In this document: positions 1 to 13,160 of the stretch, piece by piece
Numbering within the stretch: the stretch's first letter is position 1
Layout of the letters: each line of letters begins with the position of its first letter
NCBI GenBank assembly: GCA_016946835.1
Contig: JACVTC010000161.1
Span: 25,001-89,000 of the forward strand
Direction: 5' to 3'
From: Neocallimastix lanati (nom. inval.)
Lineage: Eukaryota > Neocallimastigomycota > Neocallimastigomycetes > Neocallimastigales > Neocallimastigaceae
Length of the DNA: 64,000 nt
Made by a program: the position numbers and the translations under genes
Notes under the pieces: model-generated
Told to the model about the DNA's origin: nothing
The model's input: only the letters and a program-made list of their open reading frames with translations
Database searches by the model: none

Positions 1-827
1 CACCATCTGGTAAAGTCACCTTAAATTGGAACTTATCTTCATCATCATTTTTAGTACTTGATCTCACATCCTTAAAAGTAAATACATTTTCCTTTAAAAT
101 GAAGGAAATAGACTTGAAAGTAGTTGATGAAGCACTAACAAATACTTCCTTATCAGCATCAATGACAACAATTGGTACATAGTTTGGATCAAATAATTCA
201 GTTCTACCGATAGAACGAGTCCATGGTTCAGCATTTGGATATCCGAATTCTGGCATATCGAAAACGGTTAAAGCACGACCAACTAATTCGTTGTAAGTTT
301 TGTTTCCATTTAAAGTTCTGTCAACATCTTCCTTTCCATCACAAATATATTTATAACTTTTATATAGTAATAATTTTTAATAAATATGTTTATTATATTT
401 CAATTAAGATTTTAATTAAAGATATATTAATATAATTTATTAAATAAAAAATATTAAATATAAATAATAAAATAATATATAAAAACATTTTATAATATTT
501 TAAACATAACGTCTTTTTTAATTATTCTTTTTTTCCATAACATCTTTATTAATTATTATTTATTTTAAAATAGTAACACTCTTTTTTAAAAAAAAAATAA
601 AACAATTAATATCGCATTCTTTAACTTTATTTATTAAATACTTACGTTGTGCCTGATTGAGCATCGACAGTTGCTTTAAAAACAGGAGCATCAGGTTGCT
701 TTGTCATTGGATAGTTGGTACCACCAATGTTAACCTGACAATCTGCTCCAAAGGAAACAACTGAAAATTCAGCTGCAAATACCTTACTTATTATACTTAA
801 TAAAAGTATTTTCTTATTGAAAAACAT
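1..827 (-). CDS. CotH-like secreted protein, 5' part, two exons (partial)
   Basis: Exon 1 runs 827 to 646 and exon 2 runs 356 to beyond position 1. The ATG at 827 opens a hydrophobic signal peptide (MFFNKKILLLSIISKVFA), followed by a mature start AEFSVVSFGADCQVNIGG. Joining donor GTAAGT (from 645) to acceptor AAAAG (ending 357) keeps the frame and gives ..SGTTYKYICDGKEDVDRT.., then a long open stretch with PEFGYPNAEPWTRSIGRTEL and FKSISFILKENVFTFKDVRS. This domain layout (N-terminal beta domain with YKY.CDGKE, then a beta-strand linker) resembles spore-coat CotH-like kinase-fold proteins, which are numerous and often secreted in anaerobic fungi. The C-terminal part, including any kinase-like residues or dockerins, lies outside the window. 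No lesion is visible. Family call is by remembered sequence pattern, so moderately sure; the gene and its intron are well supported. Confidence 0.75.
357..645 (-). other. spliceosomal intron of the CotH-like gene
   Basis: 289-bp intron, far more AT-rich than the flanking exons. Donor GTAAGT at 645-640, acceptor TATAAAAG ending at 357. It interrupts a codon after its second base (AC|T, Thr). Without splicing the frame stops at 642; with splicing it stays open to the window edge. Confidence 0.8.
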
Positions 828-839
828 TATTTTATATCT

Positions 840-3750
840 ATAAAATACTATTTAAATTTGTTTATTTTTTTTAATAATAAATATATATTTTAACAATTAT
901 ATAACAATAAAAATTTTTTTAAAAGATTAATATTATAAATTTAATAGATTACAAAATATTTATAATTTAATAGAATACAATATATATTTATAATTTAATA
1001 GATTACAAAATATATTCATATTCAATTTTTTTAAATATTTTTATTTATTTTTTACTATTATATGCTGTATTTAAATAAATCATCCTTTTCTTACCTGTAA
1101 AATATATAATATTCTATTGGAAATTTATTTATTTTTTTAGTATTAGATTATATTTTTTTTTTTATTTTTATTATAGATTTAAATAAATAATTTATATAAA
1201 CAAAATTTTTTTTTAGAAAAAAAAAAAAATTTAAAAATTTATTTAAAAGAAAAAAAGTAATAAAATATATATATATAGGAAGAATTAAAAAAAAATATAA
1301 AAATTTTGATTTATTATTTTATTTTATTTTATTTTAAAAAAGAATATTATATTTATTATATTATATTTATTATATTTATTATATTATATTATATTATATT
1401 ATGTTTATTGTATTATATTTATTATATTTATTATTTTATTATATTATATTTATTATGTTATATTAAATATTTATTATTTAATTACTCAATAATTAAATTC
1501 AATTTAAAAAAAAAAGAAAAAATTTTGAAAAATTTCTGGATGCCAATCTAATAGATATCATCTACTCTATAATCCTATATACTACAATATATTGGAAGTT
1601 CTCATATTTAAATTACTTTTAATTAATTTAATATTATTATTTCATTTTAATTTTAATTAATTTAATATAGCCATTATATTAAATTTGATAATATTAATAT
1701 TCAATAGACTATTTAATATGTTTTTAAGTATTTTAAGTTTTTTAAGTTTTTTTTTTAAATATCCATACGAAAATAAAAATTGAAATTGAAAAAAGTACAA
1801 ATTTTATTTATTTACTTGTATCTTAATTCATTTATCCATTTATATTTTATTAATTAATAATAGAAATGTACAAGGATTGATTGATTTATTTACTATTTAT
1901 TTATTCATTAATAAATGAATGAATGAATAGTTAACTATTCATTTTTCATATAAAGTTAAAACTTTTTTTAAACAAGGTACAACCCTAATATTAATTATAG
2001 AAATGAATTGTACGACATTTTAATTTAAATCTTTTCATTATTACAAATGAATGAACATCCAATAAAAATCATTACGGTTCATATTTGGATAGATTAGGAA
2101 AGAAACTTAAAAAAATATAAAAAAATATAAAAAAATTAAACTCATGACTTCTTTAAAAAAAAAATAACAAAAAATAATTAAATAAACTTTAAATATTATT
2201 AAATTTTATTTTTTTTGAAAATAATAATTTATTTAATTTATTTCATATTCATTTATTTACTATAAATAATTTATTACATATTCATTTACTTATTAATTTA
2301 TATTTCTTATTATTATATAAAAATCAATATATAGAAATTAATAGCCATTAACTCAAATTTATATATAAATCACTATCAATATCTAACCATTATTTCATAT
2401 AATAACTAAAATACATAAAAATATATCAATATTTACATAATAATTAAGATATATAAAAATATATCAATTTTACATAATAATTAAGATATATAAAAATATA
2501 TCAATATTTATATAACGACGATATATAAAAAATAGCGTTAAGTTATTAAATAACTAAAATATATAAAAAATAGCAAGTTATTTTATTGATATACTTTATA
2601 ATTTTATATTTTAGCTATTATATAAAATCAATTCAATTATATAATTGAATTTTATTATATGGCGTAAGATCTAATACTAATATTCAATTACTATTACTAT
2701 TATAAAATCGAAAACAAATACTAACTAAAAATAAAATAAAATAGCCTTTTAACCATTAGTCTTTGCTTTAATTTGTGTGAAACTTTTTTCTTTTTGAACT
2801 AAGTTTCCTCGTTTAAATTTTCTATTAATTAATTAATTAATTAATTAATTAAATGAAAATAATTAATAAATTATAAACGAGTTAAACAAACCAATTTTGA
2901 TTACATTAAATAACATTAATACATTACATTTACATTTAAAGTACAAATTGTAACAATTGTTATTATTCTTTTTGTATTTTTGTATTAATCTACTATACAT
3001 ATTTATTTTTATTTATATTAATTTATATTTATTCATATTTATTTAGATTTATTTTTATTCATATTTATTTCAACAATAATTATACTTTTTTGTATTCATC
3101 CATTATTTATTTTTATATGAATTAATATTAATTTATATTAATTTATATTAATTAATATTTATATAAAAAGTTTATTTATATAAAAGGCTTTGGATTAAAT
3201 AAACTTTAATGTGTGATAATTATCTTATAATTGTAACTAATATTTGATTGGCTAATATTAATTAAATGTTACAAAAAATTAAAATTTAATTTATTTAAAA
3301 TATTTTAAATTAATGAAAACAAAAGAACCAATCAATCACATGTAGAAAAGAAAAATTTTATAAAAAAAAAAATAGTAAAAATGGTAGCATTAAATTACAA
3401 TTTAATATTAATGAATTTTTTAATAATTGAAGATTAATTAATAATAATAATAATAATAATATTAAAGACTAATTAATAATAATAATAGTAATAAACTTTT
3501 ATTTAATTAAAGATTAGGTTATTATTTATTCATCATTCATCTACTATTTATTAAATAATATTAAAGACTAATTAATAATAATAATAGTAATAAACTTTTA
3601 TTTAATTAAAGATTAGGTTATTATTTATTCATCATTCATCTATTATTTATTAAAAATATAGTGTTGTTTAACAATATGGTTAAGCATTTCATTATTATAT
3701 TTAATTATTGATTAATAAATGATGACAATAAAGTATTCATATATAATAAT
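840..3750. other. AT-rich intergenic region, no gene seen
   Basis: Almost entirely A/T with short tandem repeats. ORFs here are low-complexity Tyr/Ile/Phe strings. The only structured items are a 22-bp palindrome at 1922-1943 and a tandem duplication at about 3461-3655. Confidence 0.7.
3461..3655. repeat. tandem duplication, about 99-bp unit, two copies
   Basis: A block containing AATAGTAATAAACTTTT, AAAGATTAGGTTATTATTT and CATCATTCATCTA occurs twice in direct orientation, offset by about 99 bp, with only one or two differences. It is a local duplication in non-coding sequence. Confidence 0.8.
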
Positions 3751-3753
3751 AAA

Positions 3754-4222
3754 ATAGATCGTAAGGAAAATGGTTCTTTAGAAATGTCGGGATAAAGAGG
3801 ATAAAGTAATTGAGGATACTTTTGTTAAGTCTCGTATTCAACCTTGAAAATGAAAGATATGGTGTTTTTAAAACTTTATCTGGTGAGGATAGTTTTAATT
3901 GAGTCGTTGTTGATAATCTTACAGGGGATTTATTTGAAGAGATTGAGGCATTTAACAGGAAAGGCTAGAGTGCTGGGTGATCAAAAAGAACAGGCAGTTA
4001 GATGGCTCGAAATGGTAGATGGTGACAAAAAGTTAGATTGTTATGGATCTGATACCTATCGGGATGGGGAAAAGATAACAGATTTGTTGTGTTTTGCAAA
4101 GAGCCAATATGAAAAAAGAAAAAATTTTCTTGAAGAAAATGACAAACTTGAAGAAGAGTTGAGGTAGTTTATTGGCTTCTGAAGGAGAAAAAGAGATGAA
4201 GAAATTGGTTGTTAAGAATAAC
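3754..4222 (+). pseudogene. decayed protein-coding relic, coiled-coil-like, family unknown
   Basis: Base composition rises sharply above the surroundings and codon-like sequence continues through several frame changes. Reading in order gives IDRKENGSLEMSG, then DKEDKVIEDTFVKSRIQP, then ENERYGVFKTLSGEDSFN, a stop, VVVDNLTGDLFEEIEAFNRKG, a shift, ARVLGDQKEQAVRWLEMVDG.. to ..YEKRKNFLEENDKLEEELR, a final shift, SLLASEGEKEMKKLVV. The open stretch 3844-4167 is only the longest fragment. The tail is charged and heptad-like, suggesting a coiled coil. I do not recognise the family. At least three frameshifts and one stop mean it cannot be expressed as one protein. Confidence 0.6.
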
Positions 4223-4269
4223 TTTTTTTTTTTTTTTTTTAAAAATCTAGGTCCTGTTAGCAAAACTAA

Positions 4270-5225
4270 AAAACATCAAATAGATGTATTTTATTAATAA
4301 ATAATAATAATAAATAAATAATGAATAATGAATAAATAAGTAATAAATAATAAATAATTGAATAATAATAATAAAAAGAGTATTTATTGAATAATAAATA
4401 ATATATAATATATAATATATAATATATAATATATAATATATAATATATAATATATAATATATAATTGAATAATAGATAATAAATAATAAATAATTAATAA
4501 CTGAATAATAAATAATAAATAATAAATAATAAATAATAAATAATAAATAATAAATAATAAATAATAAATAATAAATAATAAATAATAAATAATAAATAAT
4601 AAATAATAAATAATAAATAATAAATAATAAATAATAAATAATAAATAATAAATAATAAATAATTAATAATAAATAATAAATAATAAATAATTGAATAATA
4701 AATAATAAATAATAAATATTTGAATAAAAAGTAATATATAATAAATAATTGAATAATTGAATAATAAATAATTGAATAATTGAATAATAAATAATAAAAA
4801 GAGAATTACTAATAAATAATATAAAGAATATTTATTAATCAACAAGAAATAGTAAAAATAGAAAAAGTAGAATAATGATAGTAAGTAGAAGAAGTAGAAT
4901 AAATAGAATAATAATGATAAGTCGAAGAAATAGGAAAAATAGAAAAAATCAAATAATGATAATAAGTAGAATGATAATAATAAATAGAATAATGACAATA
5001 AATAAAATAAAAATAAAAAGTAGAAGTAGAATAAATAGAATAAATAGGAAAGGTAGAATAATAATAATAAATAGAAGAAGAGAGTAATAACAATAATGGT
5101 CATGTAAATAATAAAAATTATAATAATAAAAATACTATAAATATGTAAAATAAGCAGAATAATAGAATAATAAATAAATAGAATAATTAGAATAGCATAA
5201 ATATATAGAATAATTATTATAATAA
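4270..5225. repeat. microsatellite tract (AAATAAT, ATATAAT and related units)
   Basis: Pure heptanucleotide runs (ATATAAT about 4399-4462, AAATAAT about 4503-4690) grade into a degenerate AATA/AGTAGAA-rich tract to about 5225. The long apparent ORFs on both strands here are artefacts of stop-poor simple sequence. Confidence 0.9.
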
Positions 5226-5596
5226 ACATTAGCTAGAATAATTAAAATGACATTTGGGAGCGTGGCTTCTTGGAACATAGTTTTACATAAAATGTAACCA
5301 ACTTTAATAAATCGTTTTTGTAAAAGTGGCTTAAACTGAAATAAATATTATTAAATATTACTTTAAAAATAAATATTATATATTTATATAATAAATAATA
5401 AATAATAAAGTTAATATTTTAATATTTTTATTAAAGCTTCACTGGTAATTGCTTACCTATCATTTTAATATTAAAAGAAAAATAAATAAAAAAAATACAG
5501 AATAAGAATAAATATAAAAGTAAACACTAAAATAAAAAAAAAAAAAAAATAAAATAAAATAAAATAAAAATTAGAATTTATGACTTTAAGCTATTT

Positions 5597-5631
<35 letters not shown>

Positions 5632-5922
5632 TTAAAGATTATTCAATTAAGGATTAAGGATATATAATAAAAAGATAAAAAATAAAAGATTAACAATAAA
5701 ATAATTATTTTTCAAAATATATTTTTCTCATCTATTTATACTTTTTCATATCGTAAGAAATGGTCAAGCCATTTCTTTTGAATATTTTAAGTTTACATGT
5801 TTAAATCGTATTTAAATTATTAACTCGTAATTAATTCATTCTTCTATAATAAATAATTATATTATTAAATTTTTAACTATTTATATTTAATTGTATTGAT
5901 AATAAAGAATTATTTAATTTTA

Positions 5923-5957
<35 letters not shown>

Positions 5958-6316
5958 AATAAAAGCATTATAAATTATTATCTATTAGTATTATTTTTAT
6001 AAATGGGAAGTATTTTGGAAGGAATTATTACTAATTCTAATGGCAAGGATCATGGGGTTATGTAAAATATATTTAAATCATTTAGTAATTACATTAATTT
6101 TATTAGTAGTAAACTATCTATCTGTATTAGTAATATTTGTAAAATAGAATTGTCTTTAATAATAAAACATTAATAAATAAAATAGGTAATACTAATAAAA
6201 CTTGATATGGATAGTAATATTGATATTAATAATAAAGTATTGATATTGATAAAGAAATGAAATGATATTATTAATTATAAATTGGTCATTAGTAATAATT
6301 TGGAAGTAGTTAATTA

Positions 6317-6391
6317 TAAATTATTTATTTCCTTACTTAATTTGGAAGTAGAACAGAGGAAAGTTCTCAAAGTAAGGAAATAAATAATTTA
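6317..6391. repeat. 22-bp perfect inverted repeat with 31-nt spacer
   Basis: Arms 6317-6338 and 6370-6391 are perfectly complementary and include the non-AT core TTTCCTTACTT / AAGTAAGGAAA, so this is not just an AT palindrome. The spacer itself holds GAAC..GTTC. It would fold into a long hairpin if transcribed. Origin unknown. Confidence 0.85.
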
Positions 6392-7402
6392 ATTTTAGTG
6401 GTTAAGTAATATGTTAAAGTTTTAAGATAAATTCAGCTCAGTTATTAATCTTAGCATTAATTTTATGGAAAATAACAGAGTTAATATTATTTATTCATTC
6501 CTAAGAAGAAATGATTTATACCGGATATTCTTAATCTACAAAAATTAAATTTTGCAGAAGTGAATAAAAGTATAATAGAAAAACAAAATAAAAATTTAAG
6601 AAATTTAAAATAAATATGTTTTATTATTAAACACAAATTGTTTTATTAAAAAGATCGTTTTTATTTTAATATGAATATTATTTAATTATTAATTTTATTT
6701 AAATTAATAACAGAAAAGGGATTATTAAAACTAATAAAATAATAAAATAAAATTATTTATTATTTACCATAATTTATTTAAATTTTAAAAATATTGATTA
6801 TTAAAAGAAACTAATAAATTATAATATTTATAATAATTTATTGAACTCTTTTATTAAAATTATTAATAATAAAGAATAATTTATAAGAAATATTTACATA
6901 TTTTTATATTTTTCAATGATTTTAAACTATTTACATTTATAAACAATAAAATAAATAAAATAAATAATTGTTATAAATATTTACAAATAAAGTGTTAAAA
7001 TAAATAAGTTTTAATTAGAATTTGTTTATAAAAGTTATTTAAAAAAAATAATTAAAATTGAAATTAAATTATAAAATAAATAAATATTAATTATTATAAA
7101 AATTAAAAGTAATTCTAAGACTATTTTGTAATAAGATTTTAAAATTTGTTTGTTTATTATCTACAAGATTATTATTATATTTGTTTACTAAATATAATAT
7201 TAATTTATTTTAGTTTTTAATTAAAATTGTTAATGATTAATTAGATTGTTACTATTTTTATTTTAATTTATATTTTTATTTAATTAAATTTTTTTTAATA
7301 TGGATTTCGCTTTTAGAATTTTAGAATGAATTAATTTTTGGGTTAAGTTAAATAAGAATTTATTATTTATTTTAATTTTATAATTTTATTATTTATTAAA
7401 AA

Positions 7403-8589
7403 TGATACGCGATATTTATAAAATACCAGTATCTAAATATTTTATTTTTATTTAGGAATGACAGTAGGGAATGATAACAAAATAATATATTCTAATAAAT
7501 ATATAATAATGACACGAAAATAATATAAATTTATACTAAAATATTTTATTTATTATTTGTTTTATTATTCCTTCTTTATTTATTTTATTATATAATTACT
7601 ATACATTATGTTATATTAAATATAATTATAAACTCTTAATATTATTGTTTAATATTATTACAATTATAAACTATTCATCACTAGTTTTTAAATATACATT
7701 TCATCAGTATATTTATATACTTAATTATTATTAATTATATCTCTATTCTAACTAATTTTTGGATTCTACATTTCTTTTATTATTTTATTATAAATCCAAG
7801 AATCCCCTTATTAAATAAATAATTTATTAAAAATATATATAATTATAAATTATTAATTGATCAATAATATTTTTATATAAAATTTAATGTTAAGATAATA
7901 ACTGAATTTCAATTCAATTTCAATTTCGATAATTCAGTTATTTGAATTTCAATATTAATAAAAAATAATAATATAATAATTATTATTAAATTAACTTTAT
8001 TAAAATATTTAGGAATTAGTCTAGGCCAACTAATTACTAAATATTATTAACATATTGAAATTAATATATATTAAATAAAGTAAACACGTGATTGTCATAT
8101 TAAATTAATTTCTACATATTATATTTTAATTATAAATTATAATATTTAGCAATATTTAATTCTTATATTTTATTTATATTAAATATTTATATTATTATCT
8201 AACTTTATATTATCAATATCAAACTTATATTAATATTATTTACATATTTATATTAATAATTAATATTTTAATAATTAATTATTTTATATAAATACATGTT
8301 TAAATTCTTTTGATTAATCCTTTGTAGGATTATTGCAATTTAAATTATGGTAATAATTATATAAAATAATAATGTAATAAAATATTATTAATATTAAATA
8401 AAACTTATATTTTAAATAAAAGACTTATTTATAATAATAATATGTTTTAAATAAGAATAAAATTAAATTATTAATTAATTACTATAATTTGGCATCTTGA
8501 CCTAATCGTTAAGACCAAATTAGCACAAAACTTTGACATTTAACTATAATATTTCATTAAAGTATAATATTTCTATACGTCACGTATTA
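7403..8589. mobile_element. solo LTR C0 (TGATACG type), interrupted by a nested LTR
   Basis: Starts TGATACGCGATATTTATA and ends ..ACGTCACGTATTA. Its two halves (7403-7887 and 8539-8589) match the uninterrupted LTR at 41596-42131 end to end, which fixes both boundaries; the terminal CA has become TA. It ends 15 nt before the tRNA-Gly at 8605. Flanks are AAAA and AAAT (4 bp, one mismatch). Confidence 0.85.
7888..8538. mobile_element. solo LTR J nested inside LTR C0
   Basis: 651 bp, TGTTAAGATAATAACTG to ..AAACTTTGACA, with a perfect 5-bp target duplication TTTAA (7883-7887 and 8539-8543). The intact paralogue of the host LTR at 41596 has only one TTTAA at this point, proving the insertion. No other member of this family was noticed in the window. 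Confidence 0.9.
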
Positions 8590-8604
8590 AAATAACAAAT
8601 ATAA

Positions 8605-8675
8605 GCGTTAATAGTATAGAGGTAGAATATTTGCCTTCCAAGCAAATGGCCCGGGTTCGATTCCCGGTTAACGCA
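8605..8675 (+). tRNA. tRNA-Gly (anticodon UCC), copy 1
   Basis: 71 nt, cloverleaf by eye: acceptor GCGTTAA/TTAACGC, anticodon stem TTTGC/GCAAA around loop CTTCCAA (anticodon TCC), T arm with GGTTCGATTCC (also the Pol III B box), discriminator A. No encoded CCA. A T5 run directly after the gene is a Pol III terminator. Identical to the other three copies. Reads GGA glycine codons. An LTR ends 15 nt upstream. Confidence 0.97.
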
Positions 8676-9416
8676 TTTTTATTTTAATAATAAAAAAATT
8701 CGAGTAACTTAAGCGGATGCAAACGCCATCATACTACCAATCTGTAAGATTGCCTTTTTTTTTTTTTTTTTCACAGCCACAATTATCATAAACTTTAAAC
8801 TTTATTTATTTATTTATTCATTTTATTGAATATGTGAATATTTTTTGTTTTTTAAAAAACACTGAATTAATAAAAAAAAATAAATAATATTTGTCCAATT
8901 AGAACATAATAATACTTTAAATAGTAATGTGAAATAAAAGTAAAATTCAAATAAGATGAAAAAGAAATTCAGAAAAAAGTTCATATACAACGAACCTCAC
9001 TTCCATATTACAAAATTTCTGTTTAAAGTAATTATTTGTACCTATTTCTATATATAAGATATAAATATAAATATTCATATATATTTAGCAGCTTACTTTA
9101 TATTTATTATATGCTACAATTAAAATTAATTTTTTTTTTTTTTTATTCAATATAAGACATTATATACTGATATTACATATTCTCAGATTGTAAAGGGAAA
9201 TATTATCTTAAATAATACTATAATCAAGAAGAAATAAATAAATAAATATATATATTATATGAAAAAATCCATATCTTTAAATAATAATGTTATGTTTTAT
9301 AACATAAAAAGATTAATATTATATAAATCTTTAAAAAAAAAAATAATAATAATAATAATAATTAAAAAAATATTTTAATAAAACTTTATGCAATTTTTTA
9401 TTACTTATTATTCATT

Positions 9417-9450
<34 letters not shown>

Positions 9451-9468
9451 ATTTGTTATATATATTTT
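8676..9468. other. 3' flank of tRNA copy 1, no gene seen
   Basis: AT-rich with poly-T runs (about 8755-8771, 9129-9144, 9419-9449). A short mixed-composition patch at 8700-8750 is not recognisable. Confidence 0.6.
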
Positions 9469-9552
9469 TCTCTTTATACTTTCTCTTCTTCCATAAAGTA
9501 GTTCAAATTTTCTCTTTATACTTTCTCTTCTTCCATAAAGTAGTTCAAAACT
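9469..9552. repeat. 42-bp tandem duplication inside a pol relic
   Basis: TCTCTTTATACTTTCTCTTC.. to ..AAAGTAGTTCAAA is repeated with a 42-bp period. On the minus strand it encodes the SFELLYGRRE-like motif that follows integrase in element I relatives, so a piece of coding sequence was duplicated after decay. Confidence 0.85.
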
Positions 9553-10620
9553 TGAAAACCCTGTTTTCTCATTTTTCGTAGTCCCTAATACCCATATCCA
9601 TAAAGCGTCTGGAAGAATATCATCCCATTCAGTTTCGTTTTGTGAAGGAAGCTTGAGAAGTTTACTTACTTCTTTATTTCTATTCTCTACTTGGCCGTTA
9701 GTATCTGGGATGGTGGGGAGTCAAAGGTGAAACATAAACATTATAAATATCCAAAAATCCTTTTGTTTGACTTGATATAAATTGAAGTCCATTATCATTA
9801 ATAAATAATTTTGGGATTCCATGTTGATTAAAGACATTAATCAAAATATACAATTACATCTGAAGATTCAATATTACGAAGGATTTTAATTTCAACCCAT
9901 TAAGTAAAATAGTCAACTAACACATTGATATAGCAATTTCCTTTAGAAGTTTGGTAGAGAGGTCCAACAATATCAAAACCCCCTCTAACAAATGGTGCTT
10001 CAGCAGGGATTTGTACTGCTTTCTTCTTTAGGATATGGTATAATCTAGAACGAAATAATTGACATTTTGTGACAAGTTTTTTTAACTATTAATTTTACAT
10101 CATTTAACATATTTTGCCTATAAAAGTCTCATTTTTAAACGATTACATATCCTGTATATTCCTTCATGATCAATGTTATTTGCTTTTTTGAAGTAAATCA
10201 GCTTTAGTATCTTTATCTTCAATATACTTTCTCATATTATATCTGTCTACAAAATAGTTTATATTATCTACTTTTATAATTTTTAAGTTAATATAATTAT
10301 CCATGAATGAAATGACAGTTAAACTTACATAATTATTAGGATTGTTTTCTATAACAGGAATTTTTGATAATGCATCCGCTATAACATTTCTCTTTCCTTC
10401 TTCATAATCATATTTAACTACTATTTTTTGCATATTGAAAGAATCCAATTTGATAAAGTGCTTATAATGATCAATCGATGCTTCCTTCTTGAACAGTCCA
10501 ACTATAGGTTTATGATCAGTAAATAACTCTGTTTCAAAGGAATTTCCGGAAATAAAAGATTTAAATTTCATAACATAATAAAAGGCCGCAGCTCCATAAA
10601 GTTTTTATAACAAGATAATT
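9469..10620 (-). pseudogene. Ty3-type RNase H / integrase relic
   Basis: Minus-strand reading from 10620: LYGAAAFYYVMKFKSF, ELFTDHKPIVGLFKK, EEGKRNVIADALSK (RNase H C-terminal half, open at 10571-10176). After frameshifts come integrase pieces FDIVGPLYQTSKGN..VLVDYFT, INDNGLQFIS, TNGQVENRNKEVSKLLKL and EWDDILPDALW. Order and motifs match element I (RNase H then DDE integrase). The two catalytic Asp contexts and the Glu context are recognisable, but stops and frame changes separate them. No LTRs were recognised around it. It sits between the two tail-to-tail tRNA-Gly genes (8605 and 12260). Dead fragment of an element I-like retrotransposon. Confidence 0.88.
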
Positions 10621-11704
<1,084 letters not shown>

Positions 11705-12260
11705 GTTAATTATTTATGAATTTAATTTTATAATTTTAATTATTGGATGATTTTTTGAATTTTTTAGCTTTATAATTATAAATAATTATATTATTTATAT
11801 ATATATTATTTATTATATAATTATTATGAATTATTATATAATTAGAATGATTTTAAACAGAAATCTTAAAATATGGAGATGAGGTTTGTAGAATATGAAC
11901 TTTTTTTTTTTGAATTTATCTTTACACTTTATTTTGAATATTACTTTTATTTCTTCTTATTATTTAAAATAATATTATGTTCTTATGTTATGTTATAATT
12001 AATTCTGTGTTTTTAAAAAAAAATATTTAGGTAATAAATAAGTGAATAAAGTTAAAGTTCGCAATAGTTTCATCTAAAAAAAAAAAAAAAAAAAAAAAAA
12101 TTGTCAAATTAGAAGTCTAATCGACGGTGCCTTTTTAAATCCGAATTGACGGACTCTACGAAATTTTTTTTATATTAAAAAAAATATTCTGCGTTAACCG
12201 GGAATCGAACCCGGGCCATTTGCTTGGAAGGCAAATATTCTACCTCTATACTATTAACGC
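11705..12260. repeat. duplicated segment: tRNA-Gly plus its 3' flank (copy 1 of 2)
   Basis: Matches 33211-33784 in the same orientation with small differences, through TTTTTAGCTTTATAATTAT, ACAGAAATCTTAAAAT, GGTGCCTTTTTAA and CCGAATTGAC into the tRNA. Homology stops at the tRNA 5' side, where different retroelements are inserted. Confidence 0.85.
12190..12260 (-). tRNA. tRNA-Gly (anticodon UCC), copy 2
   Basis: Identical 71-nt sequence to copy 1, on the minus strand, with a T8 terminator just downstream. Element I begins at 12276, leaving 15 nt upstream of the mature 5' end. Removing the younger insertions puts element II at 17 nt, the 27680 solo LTR at 18 nt and element III at 16 nt from this gene. 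Confidence 0.97.
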
Positions 12261-12275
12261 TTTATACTTATTCTC

Positions 12276-12757
12276 TGATAAGAATGTACTAAATAATGCA
12301 TTCTTAATTAAATCTACGATTTATTTCTAATACATTATGTGTACATTATTATTTTTGTACTTTAATAAATTTTTAAATCCAAAGATCAAAAATTAAATCA
12401 AAAATTATATTAAACTTTATATTTTTATATTAAATCTTATATTAATAGTAATATTTTTATATATTTAAAACTTATATTAGCAATATTAATAATAAATCTT
12501 ATTTTTTTTATATTAATAATGAAAATTTATATTAATAATATTTTTATATATTGATAATTAAAAATTTATATATTATATTTTAACTTTTTATTATAAAATT
12601 TTATATCGAAATGTTTTATTTTATATTGAAAAATATTTTATTTTATTAAAAACCTTTATATTAGAATAGTATTTTTATTTTTATTTGAATATTTTAACAG
12701 AGTGTAATAAAAATTTTAGCCAATTAAATAAATTCTTATTAGTAATATTTTAGATAG

Positions 12758-12796
<39 letters not shown>

Positions 12797-13137
12797 TTTT
12801 ATTAATATTATAAATGTATTTTATTTATATTGTTATAATTAAATTTTATATAATTGATTATAAAAATCAATTTAAATTTAATAGTTTTTATATATAAAAA
12901 GAAAAATAATAATAAAATGTAATTTAGTGGCAAGAACAACTTTTATGCCTTGAAAAAAAAGTATAAATAGTTGTAAATTTTGCTACTAATTTTTAAATAT
13001 CATTAAATAAAATAAAATCAAATCAAATAAAATAAAATAAAATAAAATCAAATAAATTTATAAATAAAAATAATAAATAAATAAATAAAATTTGTGTTTC
13101 TTACTTTATTTTTATTTAATTCTCTAAAACCTTAACA
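12276..13137 (+). repeat. Element I 5' LTR
   Basis: 862 bp, TG..CA ends. A TATA box (GTATAAATAG) lies at about 12961. An A run near 12764-12794 is the only place where it differs from the 3' LTR. Confidence 0.95.
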
Positions 13138-13143
13138 TTTATA

Positions 13144-13160
13144 TGGTGGAGATATCGGGG
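13144..13160 (+). promoter_or_regulatory. Element I primer-binding site (tRNA type)
   Basis: TGGTGGAGATATCGGGG lies 6 nt after the LTR end. TGG complements the CCA tail and the rest would pair with a tRNA whose 3' end is ..CGATATCTCCA. Element III has TGGTGGAGAATTCGGG at the same 6-nt offset, supporting the call. The tRNA identity is not determined; it is not the tRNA-Gly of this window. Confidence 0.75.

Larger units (their letters stand above)
4223..7402. other. AT-rich intergenic region, no gene seen
   Basis: Apart from the microsatellites and the 22-bp inverted repeat at 6317-6391 nothing supports a gene. The last about 55 bp (7347-7402) match 44708-44763 and are probably the end of an old LTR lying behind the 7403 LTR. 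Confidence 0.6.

Noticed and set aside
4663-5229. 188-codon Tyr/Leu/Phe-rich ORF and overlapping ORFs on both strands
   Set aside because: Stop-poor simple repeats read in several frames; membrane-like composition is an artefact.
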